A stretch of DNA of 64,000 bases. It comes from Tetracentron sinense (Eukaryota; Streptophyta; Magnoliopsida; Trochodendrales; Trochodendraceae). The notes beneath the pieces are model-generated. The model was given only the letters and a program-made list of their open reading frames with translations. It did no database searches and was not told the DNA's origin. Numbering within the stretch: the stretch's first letter is position 1; the number at the start of each line of letters is the position of its first letter. The position numbers and the translations under genes are program-made. Shown one piece after another: positions 54,349 through 64,000 of this stretch. The DNA is taken from positions 49,216,034 to 49,280,033 of the forward strand of contig CM026551.1 in NCBI GenBank assembly GCA_015143295.1, in the 5' to 3' direction.

Positions 54349-57300
54349 CAATAATGCACATTTTTTCTAAATAAAGATGTCCCCTCTCTTTCTCATTTTA
54401 ATAAAAATTTCTCTTGCTCGGGATGTAATCTTTTTAAGAGTCATCGGTTACCCTTTCGTACTGTTAATCATCATGCTAATTCTCCATTAGCTTTAATTCA
54501 TAGTGATGTATGGGGTCCGGCCCCCTTGCCATCCAACTCTACCTTTCTTTATTATATCAAATTTGTCAATGATTACAGTCGCTTCAAATGGATCTATCAC
54601 ATGCCTCAAAAAACTGAGAGCCTCTCTTGTTTCACTTTTTTTAAAGCTATGGTAGAAAATTTATTTAATTCCAAGATTAAAAATTTTGAAAGCGATGGGG
54701 GAGGTGAATTCCTTAGTATGAAGTTTTTTCACCTTTTGGAATCTAATGGCATTATTCATAGGCATTCGTGTCCTTACGCGTCTCAACAAAACGGTGTTAC
54801 CGAATGCAAACACCGACATTTGGTAGAAACTGGGAATACTCTACTGTCAGAAAGTGGCCTTCCCCGCTCGTTTTGACTCGAAGCTTTCACTATAGAAGCC
54901 TTTCTCAATAACTGCATGCCTACCTCTACTATTGGGAAGATATCTCCATATGAGATTTTATTTGGGAGAAAATCTGACTACAATTTTTTACGAGTTTTTG
55001 GATGTGAATGTTACCTCATTCTCGGTTCAACTTGAGCTAATAAACTCAGCCTAAAGTCTATTTGTTGTATCTTCATTGGATATAGCCCTTCACATAGGAG
55101 CTACAAGTGTTTTATTCCACTCACAGGAAAGGTGTATATTTCACGACATGTAAAATTTTTGGAGCTTTATTTTCCATATGTTGTTATTTGCAGATCTATG
55201 GGGCAGCTGCCTCCTCCTCCTTGCACCTTGCTTCCCGGACATCTCCACCATCTAGTTAAGGAATCGGGTGTGTTAGTTTCTACTCCCATCAATCCCATTG
55301 TCCATGTTGCCGCTTCACCATCAAATCTGGTTGCTCCTTCTTCAACTGCAGCTACACCATGCCTGGACGTCACACATGTGTCTCCTTTGTCTACAATTGG
55401 TTTGGATTCTGATTCTTTAACTCATAGGGCAACTTCTAGTTCATTTTTCCATCCTTTGTCAGGCCATTCATTTGCACACCCCATTCTGGCTCCATCAACA
55501 GTGCTCTTTTCAATCCCCCTTATTGATCTCGTAGTGGATCTCCAAAGTAATCTCATTGCATGCTCAATCCCATGTACAGATTGCCCGTCAATTCACTCTC
55601 CTTCAACTGCATCCCAGGTTACATCCCACCTATATGGCACCCGAAGTAAGGATGGAACTGGGTCCCCAAAGCTTGGTTTTCGACACGGCATCCTATCTCC
55701 ACCTCACTGTTGGCCACATCTTCATCGTGCATCCGAGAGCCTACTCGTTTTACGCAGGCATCCAAACAACAATATTGGCGCATTGCTATGATTGAAGAAT
55801 TTAATGCCCTACTTCGTAACCACACTTGGTCACTTGTTCCACGACTTCCTCAAATGAACATAGTTGATTCCAAGTGGGTTTACAAAGTTAAACAACGTGC
55901 GGATGGTTCGTTGGAAAGATGTAAAGCTCGCCTTGTTGGTAAGGGCTTTAATCAACAGCATGGTATCGACTTTGACAAAACATTTAGTCTGGTGGTAAAG
56001 TCGGTCACAATTCGATTAGTGTTGTCTATTGTCATCTCCTTAAATTGACCAATTCGTCAACTAGATGTCAGTAACGCCTTTCTACATGGGGAATTACAAG
56101 AGGATGTATTTATGGCTCAACCTCCGAGTTTCATTGATCTTGATTTCCCAAATCATGTTTGTCGCCTTCACAAAGCCTTATACAGACTTAAATAGGCTCT
56201 TCGCGCGTGGTTTCAAAATTTTAGCTCCCATCTTCTGACCAATGACTTTACTTGCAGCAAAGCCTACTCCTCAATGTTTATTTCCTGGACGTCCCAAGGT
56301 ACCTTGATTTTGCTTCTCTATGTTGACGACATCATCCTCACCGAGACCTCGGATACTCTACTTCAATCCTTCATCGGCGATATGGCGTCTTCCTTCCACA
56401 TGAAGGACCTGGGTCCTCTAAATTATTTTATGGGTATGGAAGTTCATCGATTAGGCATGCCAACATCGTATCGCCAATTGATTGGCTCTTTATAGTATTT
56501 CACACTTAGTTGGCCGGATCTCACCTTTGCAGTCAATCAGACTTGCCAGTTAATGCATCGACCAACCAATCTCCATTTACAAGCCGCTAAGTGAATCCTT
56601 CGATACATCAAAGGAAACTTAGACTATGGGTTGACAATTCGCCCATTTGATAATTTTGCATTGTCCGCTTACTCCATGTTGATTGGACCGGTGATCCTGA
56701 TGATAGACAATCTACTAAGGTTTTTGCATATTTCTTGGACCGAATCTTATTTCATGGTGCCGGAAGAAACAGAAGATTGTTCCTCGATCAAGTGCCGAAG
56801 CCGAATATCGTGCCTTAGCTTTCACCACTACCGAAACTGTTTGGCGATATTTTCTTCGGGATTTTTAAATTTGTTTGCCCTCTCTAGTTCACCTATATTG
56901 TGACAATATCAGTGCAACTTACATGGCTTTGAATCCTATCTTTCATGCTCGCACAAAACATATTGGGATTAGATTACCACTTTTTTCGTGAGCGAGAAGT
57001 ACAAGGAGATCTCGAAATATTGTTCATCTCTACAGAATAACAACCGGCTGTAATTTCACAAAAGGTCTGCCTAGTACTCGGTTTCGGTTCCTTCAGTTGA
57101 AGTTGCTAGCTCCAGCGCAATCAACTTGCAGGGGTGTATTAATCGATATTCAAGGAACCTCAAGTTCATCCTTTCCTGGAAACTCTCAAAAGAGTTTTAC
57201 AAAGAATAGAGATCCAACGTAGCTACTTTATAGGCTATTGAGTCCTATTATGTTGTAACTTCCTAGTTATACTCTAAGTGAACAGTTATCACAAATAGCT

Positions 57301-57384
57301 AGTAATTTTGTATAAATATATCAAAGAGGAAGCAATACGAGAGGGAGGGTTGGAAATTCACAGAATAGAGCAAAGTTTACATTA
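54349..57384 (+). pseudogene. Copia fragment, right arm of the palindrome
   Basis: Plus-strand integrase (HSDVWGPAPLPSN, FVNDYSRFKWIYHM, ESDGGGEFLS), linker (55132-55791), reverse transcriptase from about 55790 (EEFNALLRNHTWSLVP, then YVDDIILTE near 56320), RNase H remains to about 57000, then LTR-like sequence with GTATAAATATATC near 57310. Stops and frameshifts differ from the left arm, so both arms decayed independently after duplication. No target duplication was found at the outer ends. Confidence 0.88.
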
Positions 57385-58311
57385 ACCATTCCTTTACCTC
57401 CCAGAAAATAAACAAAAAATGCTAAATAATCTGAACAGATATTACTGATCTAAAGTAAATCTGTAGTATCATTGCTGGTTTAAGTTGATATTGAAGCCTC
57501 TACAACGAATTTGATGTTCATGTTCCTTTAATACAAAAAATGTTTAGATAGAAAATCTCCTTATGCGCTAAAGTCTAACCAGAGCAATAAAATGCAAATC
57601 AAGCATCACTAGTTTCTGAAACTGTAAGAAGAAAAACAAAAATTAAAATAATAATAATAATAATAATAAAACACTAGAAAGTATGTGGGTAATTGTAGAC
57701 ATATAATTCATATCATGTTTCCCTAGATACCAAATTGAAACCTCTGTGAGCTACAATTCAATCAGATCCTATATCAAATCAAGTATCACGATGTCTCCAA
57801 CTATAAAACATGGTATAAAATCAAAATATTCAGGAAATTATAAGCAGCAATAATATACTCCTTGTTAGAAACATTCTGTCGCTAAACCTACAAACCATTA
57901 AAAAATGGCAAAATCAGTGACTTCAGTCTATCTATATGAGCTTCAATTTGATCGATTGGCATAAATCACAAATTGAACATCAAAACATTGTAAACAATCA
58001 AATCCTATCAGAATATTGTATTCATAAATTAGAGATCATATACTCATTTCCTAAAAAAAAAATTGAATTATTACAAGCTCGTCATCCAGATCTAGCATCA
58101 ATATCTCTTTGATTTCTACGTCAATATAACCTAAGCCAATCATCTAAGGCTGATAATCCGATAAAATTTGTTAATCGAAACCTCGAATTCTTTCTTTGCC
58201 AACTATTCAAAAACATATTCATTGTAATCGAAAGTTTAATTATCAAACGCTAAGCGGTAACTAGAAAAACAGATTAAAATCCTACTTGAACTGAAATTAA
58301 AGACAGCTTAC
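57385..58311 (-). other. Putative leader intron, 5' end
   Basis: Non-coding, with an (ATA)n microsatellite at about 57648-57670. It begins, on the minus strand, with a strong donor GTAAGCT at 58311-58305. Confidence 0.5.
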
Positions 58312-58457
58312 CTCTTGATTCCTGATACTCCCGTGAAAAGCGTTTGAAGGTGTAGAGTTCTTCGGATGCTCTTTCTATTTCAGAGATTTGCGGAGATGAA
58401 TTACTGAGGAGGCTATAAATGCATTGAGAGAGAGAGAGAGAGCGCTATATATATATA
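58312..58457 (-). promoter_or_regulatory. Candidate promoter and 5' untranslated exon, possibly of TPS1
   Basis: Read on the minus strand: TATA box CTATATATATATAG (58457-58444), a CTCTCTCT initiator-type tract (about 58441-58426), about 110 nt of leader, and a splice donor AAGAG|GTAAGCT (exon end 58312). The nearest downstream coding start on this strand with a matching acceptor is the TPS1 ATG, about 18 kb away. Assignment to TPS1 is inference from strand, order and the lack of another gene between. Confidence 0.45.
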
Positions 58458-59214
58458 GGAGAAGGAGGAAACCAAAGAAGCCGGGCTTTTGGTATACATG
58501 TTTGGACATGTTTGGGGTTTGCTTTGTTTAGTTATGCCCAATTACTTGGAGGGAATTTTTGTTTCCCTTTCCTTTTGAACTTAAAAGTTAAAAGTAGGCT
58601 TTTGCTACGCCCACATACATTTCTTGACTATACTATACACCAAACTGGAAATTACTTACTACACACTATCAAAGGAGTACTAAGGCAACTCTCTAACAAA
58701 TCAGACTCGCCCTCTTTGTGGAAACAATTCAGCTATATTGAGAGCTTTCTTTTTAGAACAAATCTTTTGTTTAGGTGTTAGATTCCACCATGTCCAATAA
58801 CAAAGGGCCATGGTGGCTTGTAGATGAATTTTTGAGACTAAATTGCTCTTATTCTTTTTGTTTATTTCAAAAAGTAGTGTGTAGCTCTTTTTTATTGGAG
58901 ATTGGGGAATCTAACATCAGGGTCCCACCTGAATTGTTTCCATTAATTGGGCGAGTATGCTCATTGAAGAGAGTACGCCTCACACTCTCTTAAATTAAAA
59001 TCATCTTCTTCCTCTAGAGACAATGATAATCTAATATTTGGAAAAACAGTTTTATGAAGTAGCAAAAAAATATTTTCTCACAAAGAAGGCTATCAAGATC
59101 CAAAAACTAGTTGTAGACCTTCTCTTTGCAGGCTTCATTACTAAGAAGTCAACCACCTGACTGTTTTCTCTATAAACATGCCTAGAAAGATGAAAAATAA
59201 TATTTTTACGTAAT
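58458..59214. other. Region upstream of the candidate promoter
   Basis: No gene recognised. Open frames at 58512-58993 show no known family. Confidence 0.45.
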
Positions 59215-59540
59215 TTGATTCACCACACAAATCAAGGAAGAGCAAATTTTCTCATAATGGAATTGATAAGAATAAGGGAATCATTTTCAACAACTACATA
59301 GCCCAAGTTCAACTCCTCACAAATTAATAGACAATCACAAATAGCTCGAAATTCTCCCTCAATATTATAACAATTCTCATAGAATTTAAAATAAGCAAAA
59401 ACCATATTACCATAGTGATCACAAATCACTTCTCCACCTCCAACAACACCAAGATTATTTTTGCACACCCATCAGCATTTAAATTTAAAAATCCTAAGAA
59501 GGTTTAACCCACATAGTGAAAATTATTTTATGCTTAGGTG
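59215..59540 (-). pseudogene. RNase H-like domain of a LINE, 3' end relic
   Basis: On the minus strand, allowing one frame change, the sequence reads LNADGCAKNN, then GVVGGGEVICDHYGNMVFAY, EFRAICDCLLICEELNL and VVVENDSLILINSI. This is the RNase H-like (RVT_3) domain found at the end of plant LINE polyproteins, with the catalytic D in NADG, E in EFRA and D in ENDS. Only this C-terminal piece is present and the expected 5' parts are absent, as in 5'-truncated LINE copies. A single-copy RNase H-like gene cannot be fully excluded. Confidence 0.7.
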
Positions 59541-59641
59541 AGAATAACAATCAATACCAAACCATGAGCAACTCATTGTATCCATAGAAGAAGATATTGT
59601 GGGCAGTGAAATCTCAATGTCCGTAGGATGGGGGCATGATG

Positions 59642-62435
59642 TGTGATGCCCCAAACCCGTGCCTCAAGAATCGTGTTTTGAGACACGTGCTCGTTTGTCA
59701 TAAACACACATGTGGAAAACTTTACCTGCGAAAATGCGAAAATTTCAAACTTTTATTCAAGAGCTTACATAAGGAATAACAATTGATCATCATAATAACT
59801 CATCATAAGCAAATGTGTTACCTCACTAGCTACAACAACCTTTACTTTTGGTGTCACAAATGCACAAGTACACTTTCCAAAATCTATCAAGCGTAGCTCC
59901 TTACCAATCAACAACCGCTTCAGAATCTGAAGACATAAAATAAGGGATGAGCCATAAAGCCCAGCAAAATCCACAATCCATCTAAATTATTGTTCACATA
60001 ATAACATTCATCGTAACGATATAGTATTACAGTTTAATTCTCATATCATAATAATATGCAAAATCATAATATCATAATTCGTGACCCGAGGTCACTTAGG
60101 GATATTTTATCCTATTCTGAGGTTCCCAACCTCTAATTGTCAAGTTCATTCAATCATCGTCCACGACACCAGGTTATTGTTCCAGATAACCGCTAACGTT
60201 CTATTTTTAAATCCACAGACTCGTTATCCATTTTAGAATCCATTACCATCGAAAAACTCTGTTACCATTACGTCTCATACCACCATGATAAGTACTGAGA
60301 TCAATTGGGCTTACACCAAATGAAATCAAACCTTGAGTCCTTAGACTCTGTATAATATTGAGTCCTTAGAATCCATGCAACCTTGAGTCCTTAGACTCCA
60401 TACAATTTTGAATCTTTACACTCAGCACACAATCAATAAATTGTATTAACTCAGGACATACCTGAGTACAATGATCCTCATTCCTCAACCTATCTTGGGA
60501 CATACCTAAGTACAGCAATCCTCATCCCACAACCTATCTTAGGACATACCCCCTTCAAAATCTTGTTGGAACATACCAAAGTACAGAGGTCCTCATCCCT
60601 CAAAGTATTGTTAGAACATATCAAAGTAAATAAGTCATCATCTTTTATAGTACAACATCATATTTAATCTTTATCAAAGCATACCTGAGTACAAAGTCAT
60701 CGTCCCCACGGAACATACCTAGATACAAAGATCACCACCCTATTAGGGTATTTGTCACCACCAACCAAAATCTATTGGGACATACCTAAGTACAACGATC
60801 CCCACTCCTCAACCTGTCTTGGGACATACCTAAGTACAACAATCTTCATTCCCCAACCTGTCTTGGGACATACCTCCCTCAAAGTCTTGTTGGAACATAC
60901 CGAAGTACAGAGGTCCCCACCCCTCAAAGTATTGTTGGAACATATCAAAGTACAAAGTTCCTCACCCTTTGAGCCAACATTCATTTATCCAAACCAAGCT
61001 CTATTGGGACATGCCTAAGTACAACGATCCTCACTCCTCAACATGTCTTGGGACATACCTAAGTACAACGATCTTTGTTCCTCAACCTATCTTGGGACAT
61101 AATTCCCTCAAAGAATTGTTAGAACATACCGAAGTACAAAGGACTCTACCCCTATTATTGGAACATACCGAAGTACAAAGGTCCACACCCCTTAAGCCAA
61201 CATTCATTTATCCAACCTCTATTGGGACATATCTGTCACCGCAAATCACCATCCATAAAAAAACCTCTATAGGGGCATACCTACTGTATAAAAGTCAACA
61301 TCCCATTGGGACATACCTACTATACAAAGGTCACCACCCCGTAAGGAAGACATATGAATCACTGGTCCTTCACCCATAGGGGCGATCGCCCAGAGTCTAT
61401 TGACTTGATATAACCTTGGATCCATAGACCCGATGTCATCCTAACTCTCCCGACTATCAGTCACGGAGGAATCCCGACTCTTAGCAGACTCACCTCTCTA
61501 GACCTAGTCAAAGAGGGACCACGGATAGCGTTTAACTCATGTTAGGTTTTCTAACCATAACATATCCCCAATTATCTCATGCCTTGCTTGGATAATTAAA
61601 CTCATTGGGCCTTGCGTTCGTGGACCAAATCTGAAGGTATGTCGTCCCGAAGTGGAACATTATCCGGCCAATGAACCCTTTCATCATTTTACAAGTGTCC
61701 AAATATCATTACAATATACAAGATTGTCTTGCTAGGGAACATATGCAGGCCGATGGATCCGTCAATCGCCTTATAACATCCAAACAACATCATACCATAC
61801 AAGATCGTCTCGCTAGGGAATATATCCAGGCCGATGGTCTGTCCATCGCCCCTAACAAATTCAAATAATCATCACATTGTACACACACGTCATTTCAAGT
61901 CAACAAATTGTGTATCGATCGATTGCCTGATTGGTCGCCAAGCCTACATTCTGAACTGTTTAGCCTGAAACCGAGGTCTATGCACCTCTGCTCATTTTTC
62001 ACGCATCCCCATCCATTCCATACACATATAGACCAACTCAAATAAAATAGTTGACTAAGGAAATATAATATATAAAATTTGGTACATCGCCTATAGTTTG
62101 GGTATGAGTTAAGGTTCCTGATCTAACAGATGCATTAGCAGGTGACATGTTAAGGTAATGCCACAGCCACTTTTACTTACCATTCATTCGGGTGCTCTAA
62201 ATAATTGGGTGAATAAATGATCAAAATCCCCAGAGAAATTTCTCCAAGTCTCTAGACCCACTACACTCTTGGTTCAATAGATGAAGTTGTCGCCGATAAG
62301 TGATTTGGCCAAATTACTTGTAGGCCTCTTTCGTCAAAAGAAAATTTGCTCCAATAAAAAAGCCCTAACAACTGGATGCATCTGAGTATATATCTTACAC
62401 AACAAATTGACATATTTATAGTCTCTAGGAAAAAA
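59642..62435 (-). repeat. Large LTR (about 2.8 kb) with internal tandem repeats
   Basis: Plus-strand left edge TGTGATGCCCCAAACCC parallels TGTCATACCCCAAAATCCC of the solo LTR at 32034. The following order is also parallel: a short conserved leader, then a repeat array, then TATTTATAGTCTC near 62412 (CTATAAATA on the minus strand). The right end and target duplication were not found; a hAT-like element follows soon after, so it may be truncated. Confidence 0.55.
60440..61350. repeat. Tandem repeat array, unit about 50-65 bp
   Basis: Repeated phrase GGGACATACCTAAGTACAAC followed by GATCCTCACTCCTCAACC-like sequence, more than ten diverged copies, with related GGAACATACC units. Preceded by CTTGAGTCCTTAGACTC repeats (about 60330-60420). 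Open frames across it (60752-61379) only translate the repeat. Confidence 0.85.
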
Positions 62436-62532
62436 ATATTTATAAGATATATTACATTCAATTATTCAGGTTGTGTAATTATGGCAATTGATATAATAAG
62501 ATTGAGGGAATTGGCCAGTTTATATCATAAAC

Positions 62533-63037
62533 CAATGTTTCCTGCTTCGTCGGTTCGCTTGGTTCGAATTCGGGTTCGTGGTTCACAGTTCACCACTTTA
62601 GAGTGAACCCGGTTCACTAGGGGTAGAATGAGATAATTTGTTTTTCGGTTCGCTTTGGTCCTTTAGTTTGGTTCGCTAGCTTGGTTCTCTACTTAAGCAT
62701 GTAAAACAAAATATATATTTTATATTATATTATACAAATATATATATTTTAAGCATGTAAATAATATATTAAAACTACCTTATTTGAAAAATAATATTTA
62801 AAAAAAGCCTTTATGAACGGTTTGTCAAAACTCAAAGAATAAATTTACTGAACTTAAAGAAAAATATTAGTGAATTTGAATAAAAAAATTTGACAAACTA
62901 AGATTGTTTTGAAACCATTATGTAGTTCGCTCAATTTCACTAACCAAGCTGAATCGAACCTAACCGAACCAAACCACGAACCAGTTCAGATTCGCAATTT
63001 GCTATAGCATATAGCGAACTTGGTAACCATGGTCTAT
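62533..63037. mobile_element. hAT-like non-autonomous element, GGTTCG group
   Basis: Left end carries GGTTCG/GAACCC words (62549-62690) and right end CGAACC words (62950-63030), flanking an AT-rich core, as in the other word-rich elements. Probable termini CAATGTTTCC and GGTAACCATG pair partly. No convincing 8-bp duplication was found, so limits are approximate. Confidence 0.5.
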
Positions 63038-63232
63038 ATGCATCAATGCTCCCTAATTGTATTTTAAATATTGTGTATTTGCTAGGCAGTCCATGCCCAC
63101 AATTTCCATATTGGACAATGAGGTTAAAAATTGTTGAATTGACCACGTACCTTTGCTTTTTTCAATTCATAAAAAATATTTTATGTTAACATTCAAACAA
63201 CAAGCTTTAAAAGGAAATGATATATCCACCTA

Positions 63233-63420
63233 ACAAAAATAGGATAAAGCTATTGAGACCCACTTAGGACAGAGACCACTGAGACCGTGCTCTAAGAGCA
63301 CGGGATTTCAGGTGGGGCCTACCATGTGAAATGGGTCCCACCTTAAATCCCATACTCTTAGAGCATGGTCTCGGTGGTCTCGGCCCTAATGGGCTCTCAG
63401 TAGCAAAGTCCAAAAAAATA
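63233..63420. mobile_element. Mutator-like MITE, copy 1
   Basis: The element is 63242-63411 (170 bp), GGATAAAGCTATTGAGACCC ... TCTCAGTAGCAAAGTCC, with long inverted termini. Flanks ACAAAAATA and AAAAAAATA are a 9-bp duplication with one mismatch. The centre folds on itself through GTGCTCTAAGAGCAC-like palindromes. Confidence 0.85.
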
Positions 63421-63570
63421 ATAGTTTAGTACATTTGCATCCTACAAATCTTCCATGCACAATCAGTTCTCCAAAAAGTGATTCCAAAAACAAAATAGAA
63501 GACATTTTCCACTAACCCACCAACTTTTAGGAATTTCATATACCTCTATAATTATGATTGATAGTGAGAA

Positions 63571-63750
63571 TTTGCAATAGGACTTTGCTACTGAGACCCA
63601 TCCATTAGGGCCAAGACCATTGAGACCATGCTCTTAGAGCATTGAATTTCAGGTGGGGCCATTTCACATGGTAGGCCCTACTTGAAATCCCATGCTCTTA
63701 GAGCATGGTCTTGGCCCTAAGGGGTCTCAGAAGCTTTATCCTTTGCAATA
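63571..63750. mobile_element. Mutator-like MITE, copy 2, opposite orientation
   Basis: The element is 63580-63741 (162 bp), GGACTTTGCTACTGAGACCC ... GTCTCAGAAGCTTTATCC, the inverse of copy 1. An exact 9-bp duplication TTTGCAATA flanks it, as expected for Mutator-type transposition. Confidence 0.92.
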
Positions 63751-63775
63751 AGCACTTCCAAAAGGACGCTAACTT

Positions 63776-64000
63776 TAAGTGATTAAGTCCAAAACTGAGT
63801 AATACCTGTCACCTGCAAATTATAGTAAACTCAAAATTAGGGTTGATTTCTCAAGGGATAATGGGTCCCAACAACCCGATTTTCTCATAAATACTTAAGT
63901 GATTAAGTCCAAAACTGAGTAATACCTGTCACCTGCAAATTATAGTAAACTCAAAATTAGGGTTGATTTCTCAAGGGATAATGGGTCCCGTCAACCCAAT
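63776..64000. repeat. 120-bp tandem repeat at the window edge
   Basis: TAAGTGATTAAGTCC at 63776 recurs at 63896. The first 96 bases or so of the two units agree completely as read; they diverge at CAACAACCCGA versus CGTCAACCCAA near the end. Further copies may lie beyond 64000. Confidence 0.9.

Noticed and set aside
58512..58993. Two plus-strand open frames upstream of the candidate promoter
   Set aside because: No family resemblance, low-complexity hydrophobic content, and no promoter or splice context.
60440..61350. Possible CRISPR-like array
   Set aside because: The repeats are degenerate with no unique regular spacers, and the DNA is plant nuclear sequence.
60752..61379. Repeat-containing proteins on both strands
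   Set aside because: They are translations of the 50-65 bp tandem DNA repeat inside an LTR, and the reading frame drifts between units.

Overview
This window is nuclear DNA of a flowering plant, probably one with a large, repeat-rich genome. It is AT-rich and contains spliced plant exons separated by introns of up to about 9.5 kb. Most of the sequence is nested transposable elements. The species cannot be named from the sequence alone; the gene fits an angiosperm class I trehalose-6-phosphate synthase (TPS1).

The one host gene I can support is the 5' half of a TPS1 gene on the minus strand. Six coding exons with consistent phases run from the ATG at 40303 down to 19555 and encode about 413 residues: the N-terminal regulatory extension and roughly the first two thirds of the GT20 glycosyltransferase domain. 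The remaining exons are not in the window, so the next intron is over 19.5 kb or the gene is cut. A TATA box, CT-rich start region and splice donor at 58312-58457 look like a promoter and 5' untranslated exon, possibly of the same gene across an 18 kb leader intron.

Layout. 1-4780: pieces of large LTRs inserted in a copia remnant, which also carries two hAT-like elements. 4945-5745: a third hAT-like element. 6471-19215: an old minus-strand copia element with both LTRs and its target duplication, carrying a solo LTR (7432-8864), a hAT-like element (17961-18404) and a very young plus-strand copia element of the same family (11978-17405, identical LTRs). 19555-40303: TPS1 exons with two giant introns filled with hAT-like non-autonomous elements, a degenerate hAT transposase fragment, a second copia remnant and a 2.1 kb solo LTR. 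40374-58311: the putative leader intron, with a SINE-like retroposon, a nested hAT-like pair and a 6.4 kb palindrome made of two inverted copia fragments. 58458-64000: a LINE RNase H relic, a 2.8 kb LTR with tandem repeats, another hAT-like element, two Mutator-like MITEs with 9-bp duplications, and a 120-bp tandem repeat at the window edge.

The most unusual pattern is a set of about nine non-autonomous element groups. Most are flanked by 8-bp target duplications, share a loose terminal consensus (CA..GTT..AAA), and carry in the subterminal regions dense arrays of one short group-specific word such as CGATACG, CGAGTCGAG, GACAC, GAGGC or CGGATAC. They are nested in each other and in copia remnants. 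No CRISPR array, rRNA gene or convincing tRNA gene was seen.
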